DNA of 19,078 bases, taken from contig JAGCNK010000139.1 of NCBI GenBank assembly GCA_017645985.1, positions 1 through 19,078 of the forward strand. The letters run 5' to 3'. The notes under the pieces were generated by a model. The model made no database searches, had not been told where the DNA came from, and saw only the letters and a list, made by a program, of their open reading frames with translations. Made by a program: the position numbers and the translations under genes. Each line of letters opens with the position of its first letter. The first letter of the stretch is position 1. This document shows positions 7,628 to 16,030 of the stretch, one piece after another. Source of the DNA: Bacteroidales bacterium (GTDB lineage: Bacteria > Bacteroidota > Bacteroidia > Bacteroidales > UBA3824).

Positions 7628-9619
7628 ATGAGTTTGAATAATCATTTAACCAAATGTATGCTTGTGGCAATGTTGCCGCTGCCTTTGGCTGTGTCGGCTC
7701 AGAATGTGGGTTACGACACCATTCCAGGTGTGGAACTATCAGAAGTAAGAGTTTTGTCGAGCCGTGTGCCGCTAACCCGTGCGCAGACACCTGTGCTTGT
7801 GCGTGTTATAAATCGTGATGAGATTCAGGCGGCGCCATCGTCTACTGTGGAGCAGATTTTGAAAACCGCCTCGGGCGTTGACGTAAGGCAGCGTGGCGAA
7901 GGCGTGCAGACCGACATTTCGCTCCGTGGCGGCACTTTCGACCAGATTACAATACTGCTCAACGGAATCAACATTTCGTCGCCGCACACCGGACACCTCA
8001 GTGCAGACTTTCCCGTTTCGGTTGACGACATCGAGCGTATCGAGATATTAGAAGGACCTTCGGCAAGGGTGTTTGGCACTCAGTCGTTTTGCGGCACTAT
8101 TAATATAGTTACCGTTGACGCCGACCCGTCAAAAAACGGCTACACATTTGCCTCGCAGGGCGTTGCCAACACATTTGTGGGCGACAACGGACACTACGGA
8201 GCAAGTATTTCGGCGGCGTTTTCGCACAATGCGGGATACAACGCCAAGGGCGCACCTAACCGATTGGTGCACAATATTTCGGCAGGATACACCACCGACG
8301 ACGGCGACGTGCCTAACTCGTCGTACAGCGTGTCGAGGGTTTACTACCGTGGAGGATACCGCGCCGACAATATCAAAGCCGACATTCAGGCGGGATACTC
8401 TTACAAGCCGTTCGACGCCAACACGTTCTACGGTGCGGCATCCACCGACCAGTGGGAGAGCAACGAGCATTTTCTTCTCTCTGCCAACGCCGAAATCACC
8501 TCGGGCAACTTCCATTTCAATCCCGTTGTGGCGCTCGACCGCCGTTACGACCATTACCAGTGGCACAAGGATTCGCCCAAGGGTGAGAACTTTCACCGCT
8601 GCGACGTGTCGACAATGGGTTTCAACGCCTGGACAAAGTCGTCGATAGGACGCAGCTCGATAGGAGTGGAGATGCGCTCCGAGCAGATATTCAGCACCAA
8701 GCTCGGCAATCCGTTAGACTCTGCCAAGTTTTTTGCCACACGTGGTCTCGACGCTGAAAACGGCATCAGCTATTCTCATTCTGCCGACAGAACCAACATC
8801 ACCGTTATCCTGGAGCACGACTTTCTGTTCGACCACTGGACTGTGGCTCTTGCCGCTCCCGCAGTGTACAACTCTATGCTCGACTATCAATGGCGTTGGT
8901 GTCCCGGTGTGGACATCTCGTACCGTCCAAATATTTATTGGAAGATATACACCAACGTAAACTCGGCAATGCGCATGCCCACATTCACCGACCTTTATTA
9001 TTCGGGAGCCAACATCGTGGGCAACCAGGACCTCGACCCTGAGCGTGCGTTGGATTATTCGGTGGGAATACGCCGCCGCACACAGCTTGTAGACGCTGGC
9101 GCAACATTCTTCGGATCGCACAAGACCGACATGATAGACTGGGTGATTTACGCCGACGAGCCCGACGGAGAAACCTACCGTTCGGGAAATTTTGAGCTAG
9201 ATAATATAGGTGTGGAAACCGACTTTGCCATCCGTCCACGTGCGGTGTGGAGCAATTCTCCGGTTACCAAGATAGGCGCACAATACTCGTATATCAACGC
9301 CGACTTGGAATACAACCGTCCTGTGGCAGCCTCCAAGTACGCCCAGGAATATCTCCGCCACAAGGTTACAGCCGACATAGAGGTTAGTCCTGTCAAGAAT
9401 CTGACCCTCTGCGCCGAATACCGCTACCAGTACCGTGTGGGCGAGGGCAACGAGCCATACTCGCTTGTGGATATGGCAGCCAACTACACATTCAAGCGTT
9501 TGACATTCTACGTGCAGGCTTACAACCTGTTAGACGAGCAATACTTTGATTTTTCGTACATAGAACAGCCCGGACGCAGAATCTCCGCTGGTATTAAGTA
9601 CAAGTTTGGTATAAGGTAA
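7628..9619 (+). CDS. TonB-dependent outer-membrane receptor, small BtuB-like type
   Basis: A 663-residue outer-membrane active transporter powered by TonB-ExbBD. It has a signal peptide (1-25, cut after VSA), a possible TonB box in VELSEVRVLSS (35-45), and a plug domain at about 54-165. The plug carries typical motifs: VEQILKTASGVDV, ISLRGGTFDQITILLNG, and IERIEILEGPSARVFG followed by INIVT. The rest is a barrel ending in GIKYKFGIR. There is no CarboxypepD_reg extension and no SusD partner, so it is not a polysaccharide SusC. The architecture fits receptors for cobamides, haem or siderophores, but no cobalamin riboswitch or Fur-like site was recognised upstream, so the substrate stays open. 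It appears to be a single-gene unit. Confidence 0.92.
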   Translation: MSLNNHLTKCMLVAMLPLPLAVSAQNVGYDTIPGVELSEVRVLSSRVPLTRAQTPVLVRVINRDEIQAAPSSTVEQILKTASGVDVRQRGEGVQTDISLRGGTFDQITILLNGINISSPHTGHLSADFPVSVDDIERIEILEGPSARVFGTQSFCGTINIVTVDADPSKNGYTFASQGVANTFVGDNGHYGASISAAFSHNAGYNAKGAPNRLVHNISAGYTTDDGDVPNSSYSVSRVYYRGGYRADNIKADIQAGYSYKPFDANTFYGAASTDQWESNEHFLLSANAEITSGNFHFNPVVALDRRYDHYQWHKDSPKGENFHRCDVSTMGFNAWTKSSIGRSSIGVEMRSEQIFSTKLGNPLDSAKFFATRGLDAENGISYSHSADRTNITVILEHDFLFDHWTVALAAPAVYNSMLDYQWRWCPGVDISYRPNIYWKIYTNVNSAMRMPTFTDLYYSGANIVGNQDLDPERALDYSVGIRRRTQLVDAGATFFGSHKTDMIDWVIYADEPDGETYRSGNFELDNIGVETDFAIRPRAVWSNSPVTKIGAQYSYINADLEYNRPVAASKYAQEYLRHKVTADIEVSPVKNLTLCAEYRYQYRVGEGNEPYSLVDMAANYTFKRLTFYVQAYNLLDEQYFDFSYIEQPGRRISAGIKYKFGIR

Positions 9620-9639
9620 CACCGCCAGCCTTGGGCAAC

Positions 9640-9676
9640 AAAAAAACGGAGTACCGCGAGGCACTCCGTTTTTTTT
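9640..9676. terminator. Bidirectional terminator between the TonB-dependent receptor and the XRE regulator
   Basis: A7-CGGAGT (9640-9652) pairs with ACTCCG-T8 (9663-9676) across a 10-base loop. The A run before and the T run after make it a terminator on both strands, serving the convergent receptor and regulator genes. Confidence 0.92.
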
Positions 9677-9715
9677 GTCAATCGTAAACGCGTTTTTGTA
9701 CAAAATGTGATTTGA

Positions 9716-9922
9716 CTAATCGTCGTCGTCGTCCAAGATAAAGATGTCTTCGAGGTTAACTTTGAAAAATCTTGCTATCTTGAGGGCAAGCACCGTAGAG
9801 GGGATGAATTTGCCGGTCTCAATAGCGTGGATGGTCTGTCTCGACACATTCACTTTCTCGGCCAGTTCGGCTTGGGTTATCTTTTTCTTGGCCCTTTCTA
9901 CTCTTATTGTATTTTCCATCAT
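9716..9922 (-). CDS. Small XRE-family (HTH_3) transcriptional regulator
   Basis: A 68-residue protein that is almost entirely one helix-turn-helix domain. IRVERAKKKITQAELAEKVNVS covers helices 1-2 and the turn, and RQTIHAIETGKFIPS covers the recognition helix. The tail (VNLEDIFILDDDDD) ends in five Asp. Short Cro-like regulators of this type usually bind as dimers to palindromic operators, often near their own gene. Two ATG codons lie side by side (9922 and 9919) and either could be used. It stands alone with no membrane or toxin partner. A GTGCCAAA direct repeat and a TTTGCGCAAA palindrome in the adjacent gap are candidate binding sites. Confidence 0.9.
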   Translation of the reverse strand: MMENTIRVERAKKKITQAELAEKVNVSRQTIHAIETGKFIPSTVLALKIARFFKVNLEDIFILDDDDD

Positions 9923-10304
9923 GATGTTTTATGTTTTAATTGTTGCTATAATAATTCAAGTTATTGTGGTTTTGTTTACATTTTTCAATGTGCCAAATCC
10001 GTGCCAAAAGGTCAGTTTTGCGGAAAAAAAATCAACTTTACTTTGACAAAACTGGTGCAATTTGCGCAAACTGTTGGTTTTTTGGCAATTATATAATCCA
10101 TTAATGCAAAAAATCTGCCATTTTGTATTAGTTTGTATTAAATTTGTGTTTCTTAGTTGTCATTTTTTGCAAATTTTAGTTTTACTTGTATCGGTTTTCT
10201 GTTTGCTTTACATTATTGATTGCAAAATAAAATGTACGCACTAAATTTTGGAATTAAGGATTTTTTTCTAATTTCGCACCGTTTAAATTTTTTGATTTTT
10301 TAAC
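9923..10304. other. 382-bp AT-rich divergent intergenic region with candidate operators
   Basis: This lies between the XRE regulator and the YfhO gene and shows no credible gene. It contains GTGCCAAA twice (9990-9997 and 10001-10008), 11 bp apart. It also contains an inverted repeat CAGTTTTG / CAAAACTG (10013-10020 and 10047-10054), the perfect palindrome TTTGCGCAAA (10061-10070), and a likely promoter at 10247-10276. The stretch from about 10080 to 10240 is T-rich, and I see no structure in it. Confidence 0.5.
10247..10276 (+). promoter_or_regulatory. Putative promoter for the yfhO-ychF unit
   Basis: TTTG (10247-10250) and TAATTTCG (10269-10276, one base off TAnnTTTG) are 18 bp apart, one short of the usual 19-21. 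GCACCGT follows, as after the candidate element at 7595-7602. The start codon is 28 bp downstream. Confidence 0.45.
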
Positions 10305-12824
10305 ATGAAAGACAAATTGAAAGGTATACTGCCCCACATTATTGCAGTGGTGGTGTTTATAGTAGTAAGCGCAATATATTTCTTCCCCGTTTTAGACGGC
10401 GGACAGCTGGTTCAGAGCGACAATATCCACGCTCAGGGTATGTCAAAAGAGCTTGTGGACTACGAGCAGGCCACTGGCGAGAACGCCGACTGGACAGGCT
10501 CGATGTTTGGCGGAATGCCCGCCTACCAGATCAAGGGACACACCTCGTTCAACGTGTACGCGTCGTTGCAGAGGTTTTTCCGTCTGTTTTTGCCATACAC
10601 CACTATGGCCATCTTCTTCATCTACCTTTTGGGATTCTACTTCCTGCTGACGGCGTTGGACTTCAAGCGAGGTATCGCCATTATCGGCGCGTTTGCGTTT
10701 GCCCTCAGCACCTATAATATTATAATCATTGCGGCGGGACACATCACCAAGTGCTACGCCATTGCCTATATGGCTCCCGTGATGGCGGGCATCATTTACA
10801 TCTTCAACAAGAAATACTTCCTCGGCGGACTCCTCACCGCGTTTTCGCTCGGCGTGGAGATTTCGTGCAACCATCCGCAGATACTTTATTATTTGGCTAT
10901 CCTCTGCTTCTTCTACGTGGCTTACCGCGCAGTTGTGGCTTTCAAAGAAAAGACTCTTCCCGTTGTGGGCAAGGCTTTGGCAGTGGCCGCTGTGGCTGCT
11001 GTGTTGGCTTTGCTGCCCAACATCACAAGCTTGTGGACAACATACGAATATGGCAAATATTCTACCCGCAGCAAGAGCGAGCTTACCACCAAGCAGCAGA
11101 GCTCGGGATTGGACAAGGATTACGCATTGGCTTGGAGCTGCGGCGTTAGCGAGAGCTTCCAGCTGTTTATCCCCAATTTCAAAGGTGGCGAAACCAAGGC
11201 TCTCGGCGAAGACGAGAACGCTATGGACGCTCTCAAAGGCAACCAGCTGGCTAATCAGATAGCCAACCAGAACCACTACTGGGGCGACCAGCCTTTCACC
11301 TCGGGTCCTGTGTATGTGGGTGCTATCGTATTCTTCCTCTTTGTTCTGGGAATGTTTGTAGTAAAGAGCTCCGCAAAATGGTGGCTCTTGGTCAGCGTGC
11401 TGGTTTCTTTGGTTCTCTCGTGGGGACACAATATCAGCTGGCTCACCAATATCATCTTTGACTACGTGCCGATGTACAACAAGTTCCGTTCGGTGTCGAT
11501 GGCTCTGGTGATTGCGCAGGTGTGCATTCCGTTCCTGGCTATGATGGCTATCAAGGAAATTTCGGAAAATCCTGAGCGTCTGAAGGTTGAACCCAAGATG
11601 TTGATTATCTCGCTGTCGCTTACAGCTGGATTCTGCGCGTTGTTCTATCTGTTCCCAGACGTTACAAGCTTGCTTTCAAAAGCAGAAAACGACTACTTTG
11701 TTCAGCAGTTGTCGCAGGGCGGCGAAAACGTGGCTCTCTACGAGCAGTTCCGCGACGGTTTGATCTCTGCCCGCAAGGCTGTGTTCCGTGCCGACGTGCT
11801 CCGCTCGCTGCTCTTTATCCTGGCTGCAGGAGCTGTGGTTTACATCTTCTCTACTGGCAAGATGAAAGACACTTGGTTTTACGTGCTGATGGGCGGACTT
11901 ATCATCGCCGACCTCTGGACAGTGGACTACCGTTACCTTGGTCCTAAGGACTACAAGACAGTTTCGGAGGCTGACCCCTTCAAACCCTCTACCGCCGACA
12001 GCTTTATTCTCAAAGATACCGACCCCGACTTCCGCGTGCTCAACCTTACGCAGAATGTGTTCAACGACGGTATCACTCCTTATTTCCACAAGACAATCGG
12101 TGGCTACCACGGTGCTAAACTCCGTCGTTATCAGGAGTTTATCGACACAATTCTGGCTCCCGCTGTCAACGGTGCCCTGTATGTGGCTCAAAACCAGCCC
12201 GAGCAGTTGCAAAACTACGTGCAGACCAACAGCGCTCTCAATATGCTCAACACCAAGTTTGTGATATACGATCCCCGTCAGTTCCCGCTTGTGAACCTCA
12301 ATACATTTGGAAACGCTTGGTTTGTAAACCGTTACGAACTTGTTGAGAATGCCGACAAGGAGATTGAGAGTCTCAAGCGCAGCGACCCCCGCAAAACCGC
12401 CGTTATCAACAAGACACAGTTTGAAAGCTTTGTTTCGCAGTTGCCTTCAGAGCAGATTTTTGCCGAGGACAGCAGCGTGATAGCATTGGCAGAATACAAG
12501 CCCAACTATTTGAAATACAACAGCCTCACATTCCGCGATCGTCTCACAGTATTCTCTGAGGTTTACTATCCCAAGGGATGGCAGGCGTATATCGACGGCA
12601 AGCCCGCCGACCATGTTTGCGCCGACTACATACTCCGCGCTATGGTGATTCCGGCAGGACAGCACACCATCGAGTTCAAGTTCGATCCTGCATCGGTACG
12701 CGTAGGCTCGATTATAGCTGTGATTTCGTCGGTACTTGTGATACTGGCACTTGCGGCTTACATCTATATGGTGTACACCGGCAAATTAAAAAACGAAAAC
12801 TCAATCGAAAAGGATAAAATTTAG
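10305..12824 (+). CDS. YfhO-family polytopic membrane protein (putative GT-C type glycosyltransferase)
   Basis: An 839-residue inner-membrane protein. The N-terminal two thirds hold about a dozen hydrophobic helices (for example 10-30, 97-117, 123-146, 193-213, 221-241, 335-354). After the first helix comes VQSDNIHAQ with Asp39, the loop position where GT-C enzymes carry a catalytic acid. The last third (about 560-800) is soluble, contains YYPKGWQAYIDGK typical of YfhO proteins, and is followed by a final helix (about 805-828). Gram-positive YfhO is linked to glycosylation of cell-surface polymers; the Bacteroidales substrate is unknown to me. The ychF gene starts 6 bp after the stop codon, so the two are co-transcribed although no functional tie is obvious. 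Confidence 0.88.
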   Translation: MKDKLKGILPHIIAVVVFIVVSAIYFFPVLDGGQLVQSDNIHAQGMSKELVDYEQATGENADWTGSMFGGMPAYQIKGHTSFNVYASLQRFFRLFLPYTTMAIFFIYLLGFYFLLTALDFKRGIAIIGAFAFALSTYNIIIIAAGHITKCYAIAYMAPVMAGIIYIFNKKYFLGGLLTAFSLGVEISCNHPQILYYLAILCFFYVAYRAVVAFKEKTLPVVGKALAVAAVAAVLALLPNITSLWTTYEYGKYSTRSKSELTTKQQSSGLDKDYALAWSCGVSESFQLFIPNFKGGETKALGEDENAMDALKGNQLANQIANQNHYWGDQPFTSGPVYVGAIVFFLFVLGMFVVKSSAKWWLLVSVLVSLVLSWGHNISWLTNIIFDYVPMYNKFRSVSMALVIAQVCIPFLAMMAIKEISENPERLKVEPKMLIISLSLTAGFCALFYLFPDVTSLLSKAENDYFVQQLSQGGENVALYEQFRDGLISARKAVFRADVLRSLLFILAAGAVVYIFSTGKMKDTWFYVLMGGLIIADLWTVDYRYLGPKDYKTVSEADPFKPSTADSFILKDTDPDFRVLNLTQNVFNDGITPYFHKTIGGYHGAKLRRYQEFIDTILAPAVNGALYVAQNQPEQLQNYVQTNSALNMLNTKFVIYDPRQFPLVNLNTFGNAWFVNRYELVENADKEIESLKRSDPRKTAVINKTQFESFVSQLPSEQIFAEDSSVIALAEYKPNYLKYNSLTFRDRLTVFSEVYYPKGWQAYIDGKPADHVCADYILRAMVIPAGQHTIEFKFDPASVRVGSIIAVISSVLVILALAAYIYMVYTGKLKNENSIEKDKI

Positions 12825-12830
12825 AACGAT

Positions 12831-13931
12831 ATGTCATTACAATGCGGTATAGTAGGTCTGCCCAACGTAGGCAAGTCTACACTTTTCAACTGTCTTTCGA
12901 GCGCAAAGGCTCAGGCAGCCAACTTTCCATTCTGCACCATCGAGCCTAACGTGGGCGTGGTTTCGGTTCCCGACGACAGGCTCATCGCCCTCGAAAAAAT
13001 CGACCATCCGGCGCAGGTGGTTCCCGCCACGGTAGAAATCGTGGACATCGCAGGACTTGTGAAAGGCGCAAGCAAAGGCGAGGGACTCGGCAACAAGTTC
13101 CTGGCCAACATCCGCGAAACCGACGCCATCATACACGTGCTCCGCTGTTTCGACGACGAGAACGTGACACACGTGGACGGATCGGTTAATCCTGTACGCG
13201 ACAAAGAGATTATCGACACTGAACTTCAGATCAAAGACCTTGAGACAATAGAGCAGCGGTACGCCAAAACCGAAAAGATAGCCAAGACTGCCAAAGACAA
13301 AGACGCAGCACAGCTGTTGGTGGTGATGGACAAGTTTAAAGCCGCCCTCGAACAAGGCCGTTCGGCACGCACCGTAGAGCTCGACGACAACGAGAAAGAG
13401 GCTGCAAAGCAGCTTTTCCTCCTTACCAACAAGCCCGTGATGTACGTGTGCAACGTGGACGAGAAATCGGTGCTCAAAGGCAACGCATACACCGACGCTG
13501 TGAAAACCGCAGTTAAGGACGAGAACGCCGAAATACTTATCATCGCAGCCAAAACCGAAGAGGAGATAGCCGAAATGGAATCTTACGACGACCGCAAGAT
13601 GTTTCTCGACGACCTCGGACTTGAGGAGTCGGGCGTGTCGCGCCTTATCCGCTCGGCATACCGCCTGCTCAATCTCGAAACATTCTTCACCTCGGGACCC
13701 AAGGAGTCGAAGGCGTGGACATACAAGAAAGGTTCGCTTGCTCCTCAGTGCGCGGGTGTTATCCACAGCGACTTTGAGAAAGGCTTTATCAAAGCCGAGG
13801 TTATCAAGATGGAAGACTACATATCGCTCGGATCAGAAGCAGCCTGCCGCGATGCCGGAAAAATCCACATCGAAGGCAAAGACTACGTGGTTCAGGACGG
13901 CGACATCATGCACTTCCGCTTCAACGTTTAG
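12831..13931 (+). CDS. ychF: Redox-regulated ribosome-associated ATPase YchF (OLA1 family)
   Basis: A 366-residue P-loop protein of the Obg family with the usual YchF length (363 in E. coli). It shows GLPNVGKST (9-17) and DIAGLVKGASKGEG (72-85). NVDE at 208-211 replaces the NKxD guanine motif, and this change makes YchF prefer ATP over GTP. A helical arm lies at about 132-190 and a TGS domain at about 280-364 (TFFTSGPKESKAWTYKKG, ending DIMHFRFNV). YchF binds ribosomes and affects translation and oxidative-stress responses. It lies 6 bp after the YfhO gene and is followed by a terminator. Cytoplasmic. Confidence 0.97.
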   Translation: MSLQCGIVGLPNVGKSTLFNCLSSAKAQAANFPFCTIEPNVGVVSVPDDRLIALEKIDHPAQVVPATVEIVDIAGLVKGASKGEGLGNKFLANIRETDAIIHVLRCFDDENVTHVDGSVNPVRDKEIIDTELQIKDLETIEQRYAKTEKIAKTAKDKDAAQLLVVMDKFKAALEQGRSARTVELDDNEKEAAKQLFLLTNKPVMYVCNVDEKSVLKGNAYTDAVKTAVKDENAEILIIAAKTEEEIAEMESYDDRKMFLDDLGLEESGVSRLIRSAYRLLNLETFFTSGPKESKAWTYKKGSLAPQCAGVIHSDFEKGFIKAEVIKMEDYISLGSEAACRDAGKIHIEGKDYVVQDGDIMHFRFNV

Positions 13932-13995
13932 TTCATTCTCCAAACAACGACGGCTGATTTTTCAGCCCAAATAATAGTCTTTTTTTCATATCCAG

Positions 13996-14028
13996 AGAGG
14001 GCGTTGCAAAACGTCCTCTTTTTTTTTA
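13996..14028 (+). terminator. Rho-independent terminator after ychF
   Basis: AGAGGGCGTT (13996-14005) pairs with AACGTCCTCT (14010-14019), with one G-T pair and a GCAA loop, followed by about ten T. A second small hairpin, GGCTGA-TTTT-TCAGCC, lies upstream at 13952-13967 with a T run 13 bp further on. The remaining gap up to 14150 contains TAATTTAG (14071-14078), one base off a -7 element, a possible but poorly supported promoter for the glycogen cluster. Confidence 0.85.
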
Positions 14029-14150
14029 TTTTTTTGCATTTTTTTGTTTTATCCAATCAAAAAAAATCCTTAATTTAGTAAACTGCTCTTTTGCTTTTCG
14101 GCGACAGGGTAAGGACGTTGTAATTAGTTAATTATCAAAAATGTAGTATT

Positions 14151-15977
14151 ATGGAGCCACAACCAATCGACAAAAACAGGATTTCGGATCTATGCTACTC
14201 GCTTCGTCACGAGTTTATCAAATGCAACAAAGGCGGAGCGTGCGCGGCGTCAACCATAATAATGTGCAACACCAAGCGGTGGCATTCGCTCCTTTCGGTA
14301 TTCCGCGAACACACCGGCCGGCAGTATGTGCTGTTGTCGGCGTTAGACGATTCTGTGATTGTGAACGGACGTCCGTACTACCTTTCCACAAGAAAATATC
14401 CCAACGTCTATTTTCCTCTGGGACACCAGTATCTCGACAGCGCATGGCTCAATCCCGTGCCTACTCTCACCTACACCGTGGCAGATGCCGAGATTCAGAA
14501 AGAGGTGCTGCTGCTGTCGGATCAGAACACGCTCTTGATACGCTACACTGTGCTCAACGCATCCGAGCCGCTCACGTTGCAATTGCGTCCGCTTCTCGGA
14601 CTCCGCAACTCCGACGCCCTGATACGCAAAGACAGCAACATCAACACCGGCAACAAGCGCATCGAGAACGGAATATTGTACGTGCCGGGCGAACGCGAGC
14701 CCGCTGTGTATATGCAGATGTCGCGACAGTGCGAGTTCGTTACCGCTCCCGACTGGAACTACAATATCGAATATTCCGACGACCGAATGGCGGGACAGGA
14801 ATATCAGGAAGACCTATTTATGCCCGGATTTTTTGAAACAGTGATGCAGTCGGGCGAAAGCGTGATTTTTGCCGTAGGCGACCACAAGGGTCAGACCTCG
14901 CAGTTTGCCGCACTGTTTGAGCAGGAGGCGCAGCAGCGTCGTTCGCGCGAATCGTACCAAGACGACGTGGAGTTTGCCGCAGCTCAGCTGATACGCGAGC
15001 GCAAGGGCTCTTCGTACATTGTAAACTCGCTGCCCGAATCTGCCGAGTTTCCCAAGCAGGTGTTTATGTCGCTGCCGGGACTCACACTTCCATCGCACAA
15101 TACCGACTTGTTTGAAAATGTGGTTTACTCGCTGCTCAAACAGTTGAAAAACATAGTGTTCGGACGATACAACGGCCGCCGTTTCTCGCCCGACTCGCCA
15201 TTGTGGTTTATATGGGCTGTGCAGCAGTTCTTTTTCCAAAAAGGCGACATCCGCTACACCTACAAGCAGTTTGGCAAGGCGGTGAACAAGATAATAAGGG
15301 CGGGAATCGACAACAGCATTTCGGGACTTGTAACCGACGACAGCTGCCTGCTTGCCAAGAGCCTCGCCACCGAAGACCGCTATTTTGTTGAAACCAACGC
15401 CCTATGGTACAACGCATTGCAGTTTACCGCCGAGATGGACGAGTTCAACGGCGAAATAGAAGGCGCCGAGATAGCATCGCGCACAGCTGCCAAGGTGAAA
15501 CTGGCGTTCAACAATATGTTTGTACGTTCATCGATGCTCTATCTTCCCGACAGCGTGTCAGAAAACGGCAGCATAGACCGTGTGTGCCGTCCCGCGCAGA
15601 TATTGGCGGCGGCGTTGCCCTATTCGGTAGTGGACAGCGTGATGGCCGACAAGATTCTGATTTCGATCGAACAAAACCTTCTGACTCCGCGCGGACTGCT
15701 GAATATGCCGTTGCAGAGCGACGATGAGGTGTTCGTAGTGCCTGAATACAACGATTTTGTGGCGGAACTATATCTGAAGATGCGTATCGGCGACGAGGGA
15801 ATGAATATGGCAAACAAAATGTACAACGCCCTCAATTTCGACGGCAACTCTTCGGTAACGCCCTGCTTTTATCAAAAATATATGCCCACGCCGCCATACG
15901 AGGGAGTTGGCTCGCCATTGTGCGCCGCCACGGTGGCAGCTGTCAGCAGGATAAAGATGCTTATCGACCAGTATTGA
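14151..15977 (+). CDS. Glycogen debranching enzyme-like protein with lost catalytic motifs
   Basis: 608 residues, shorter than the roughly 640-650 I recall for Bacteroides GDE. The N-terminal sandwich domain (about 15-260) is recognisable by KGGACAASTI, CNTKRWHSLL and LLSALDDSVIVNGRPY. The C-terminal (alpha/alpha)6 domain is recognisable by FMSLPGLTL (305-313), ETNALWYNALQFTAE (414-428) and LLTPRGL (510-516). Active amylo-1,6-glucosidases carry a GRDT-like motif before SLPGL, a TWMD-type acid motif before NALWYNAL, and a YHxGTxWPW motif after TPxGL. Here these places read FPKQV, VTDDSCLLAKSL and a shortened QSDDEVFVVPEYND. Debranching activity therefore looks lost. The frame is open and well kept, so this is not a recent pseudogene. 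First gene of the glycogen cluster; the GT4 gene follows after 53 bp. Confidence 0.88.
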   Translation: MEPQPIDKNRISDLCYSLRHEFIKCNKGGACAASTIIMCNTKRWHSLLSVFREHTGRQYVLLSALDDSVIVNGRPYYLSTRKYPNVYFPLGHQYLDSAWLNPVPTLTYTVADAEIQKEVLLLSDQNTLLIRYTVLNASEPLTLQLRPLLGLRNSDALIRKDSNINTGNKRIENGILYVPGEREPAVYMQMSRQCEFVTAPDWNYNIEYSDDRMAGQEYQEDLFMPGFFETVMQSGESVIFAVGDHKGQTSQFAALFEQEAQQRRSRESYQDDVEFAAAQLIRERKGSSYIVNSLPESAEFPKQVFMSLPGLTLPSHNTDLFENVVYSLLKQLKNIVFGRYNGRRFSPDSPLWFIWAVQQFFFQKGDIRYTYKQFGKAVNKIIRAGIDNSISGLVTDDSCLLAKSLATEDRYFVETNALWYNALQFTAEMDEFNGEIEGAEIASRTAAKVKLAFNNMFVRSSMLYLPDSVSENGSIDRVCRPAQILAAALPYSVVDSVMADKILISIEQNLLTPRGLLNMPLQSDDEVFVVPEYNDFVAELYLKMRIGDEGMNMANKMYNALNFDGNSSVTPCFYQKYMPTPPYEGVGSPLCAATVAAVSRIKMLIDQY

Positions 15978-15982
15978 CAATG

Positions 15983-16010
15983 CATAATTCATAATTCATA
16001 ATTCATAATT
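15983..16010. repeat. Tandem repeat CATAATT x4
   Basis: Four perfect copies of the 7-bp unit CATAATT lie between the GDE-like gene and the glycosyltransferase gene, starting 5 bp after the stop codon. The related TGCATAA pair follows lpxA at 1026-1039. It does not resemble a CRISPR or a terminator; function unknown. Confidence 0.9.
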
Positions 16011-16030
16011 AGTAATTAACGAAATTAAAA

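Noticed and set aside
10062..10244. 60-codon hydrophobic plus-strand frame upstream of yfhO
   Set aside because: It begins with TTG, is T-rich by composition and overlaps the candidate promoter region; hydrophobicity is expected from T-rich DNA.
10443..11429. 328-codon open frame on the minus strand inside the YfhO gene
   Set aside because: It is antisense to a clear membrane protein and has no recognisable domain; it reflects codon use of the true gene. The same holds for the long antisense frames at 12837-13766 and 16445-17488.
15983..16010. CATAATT tandem repeat as a CRISPR array
   Set aside because: The unit is 7 bp with no spacers and no cas genes are present.
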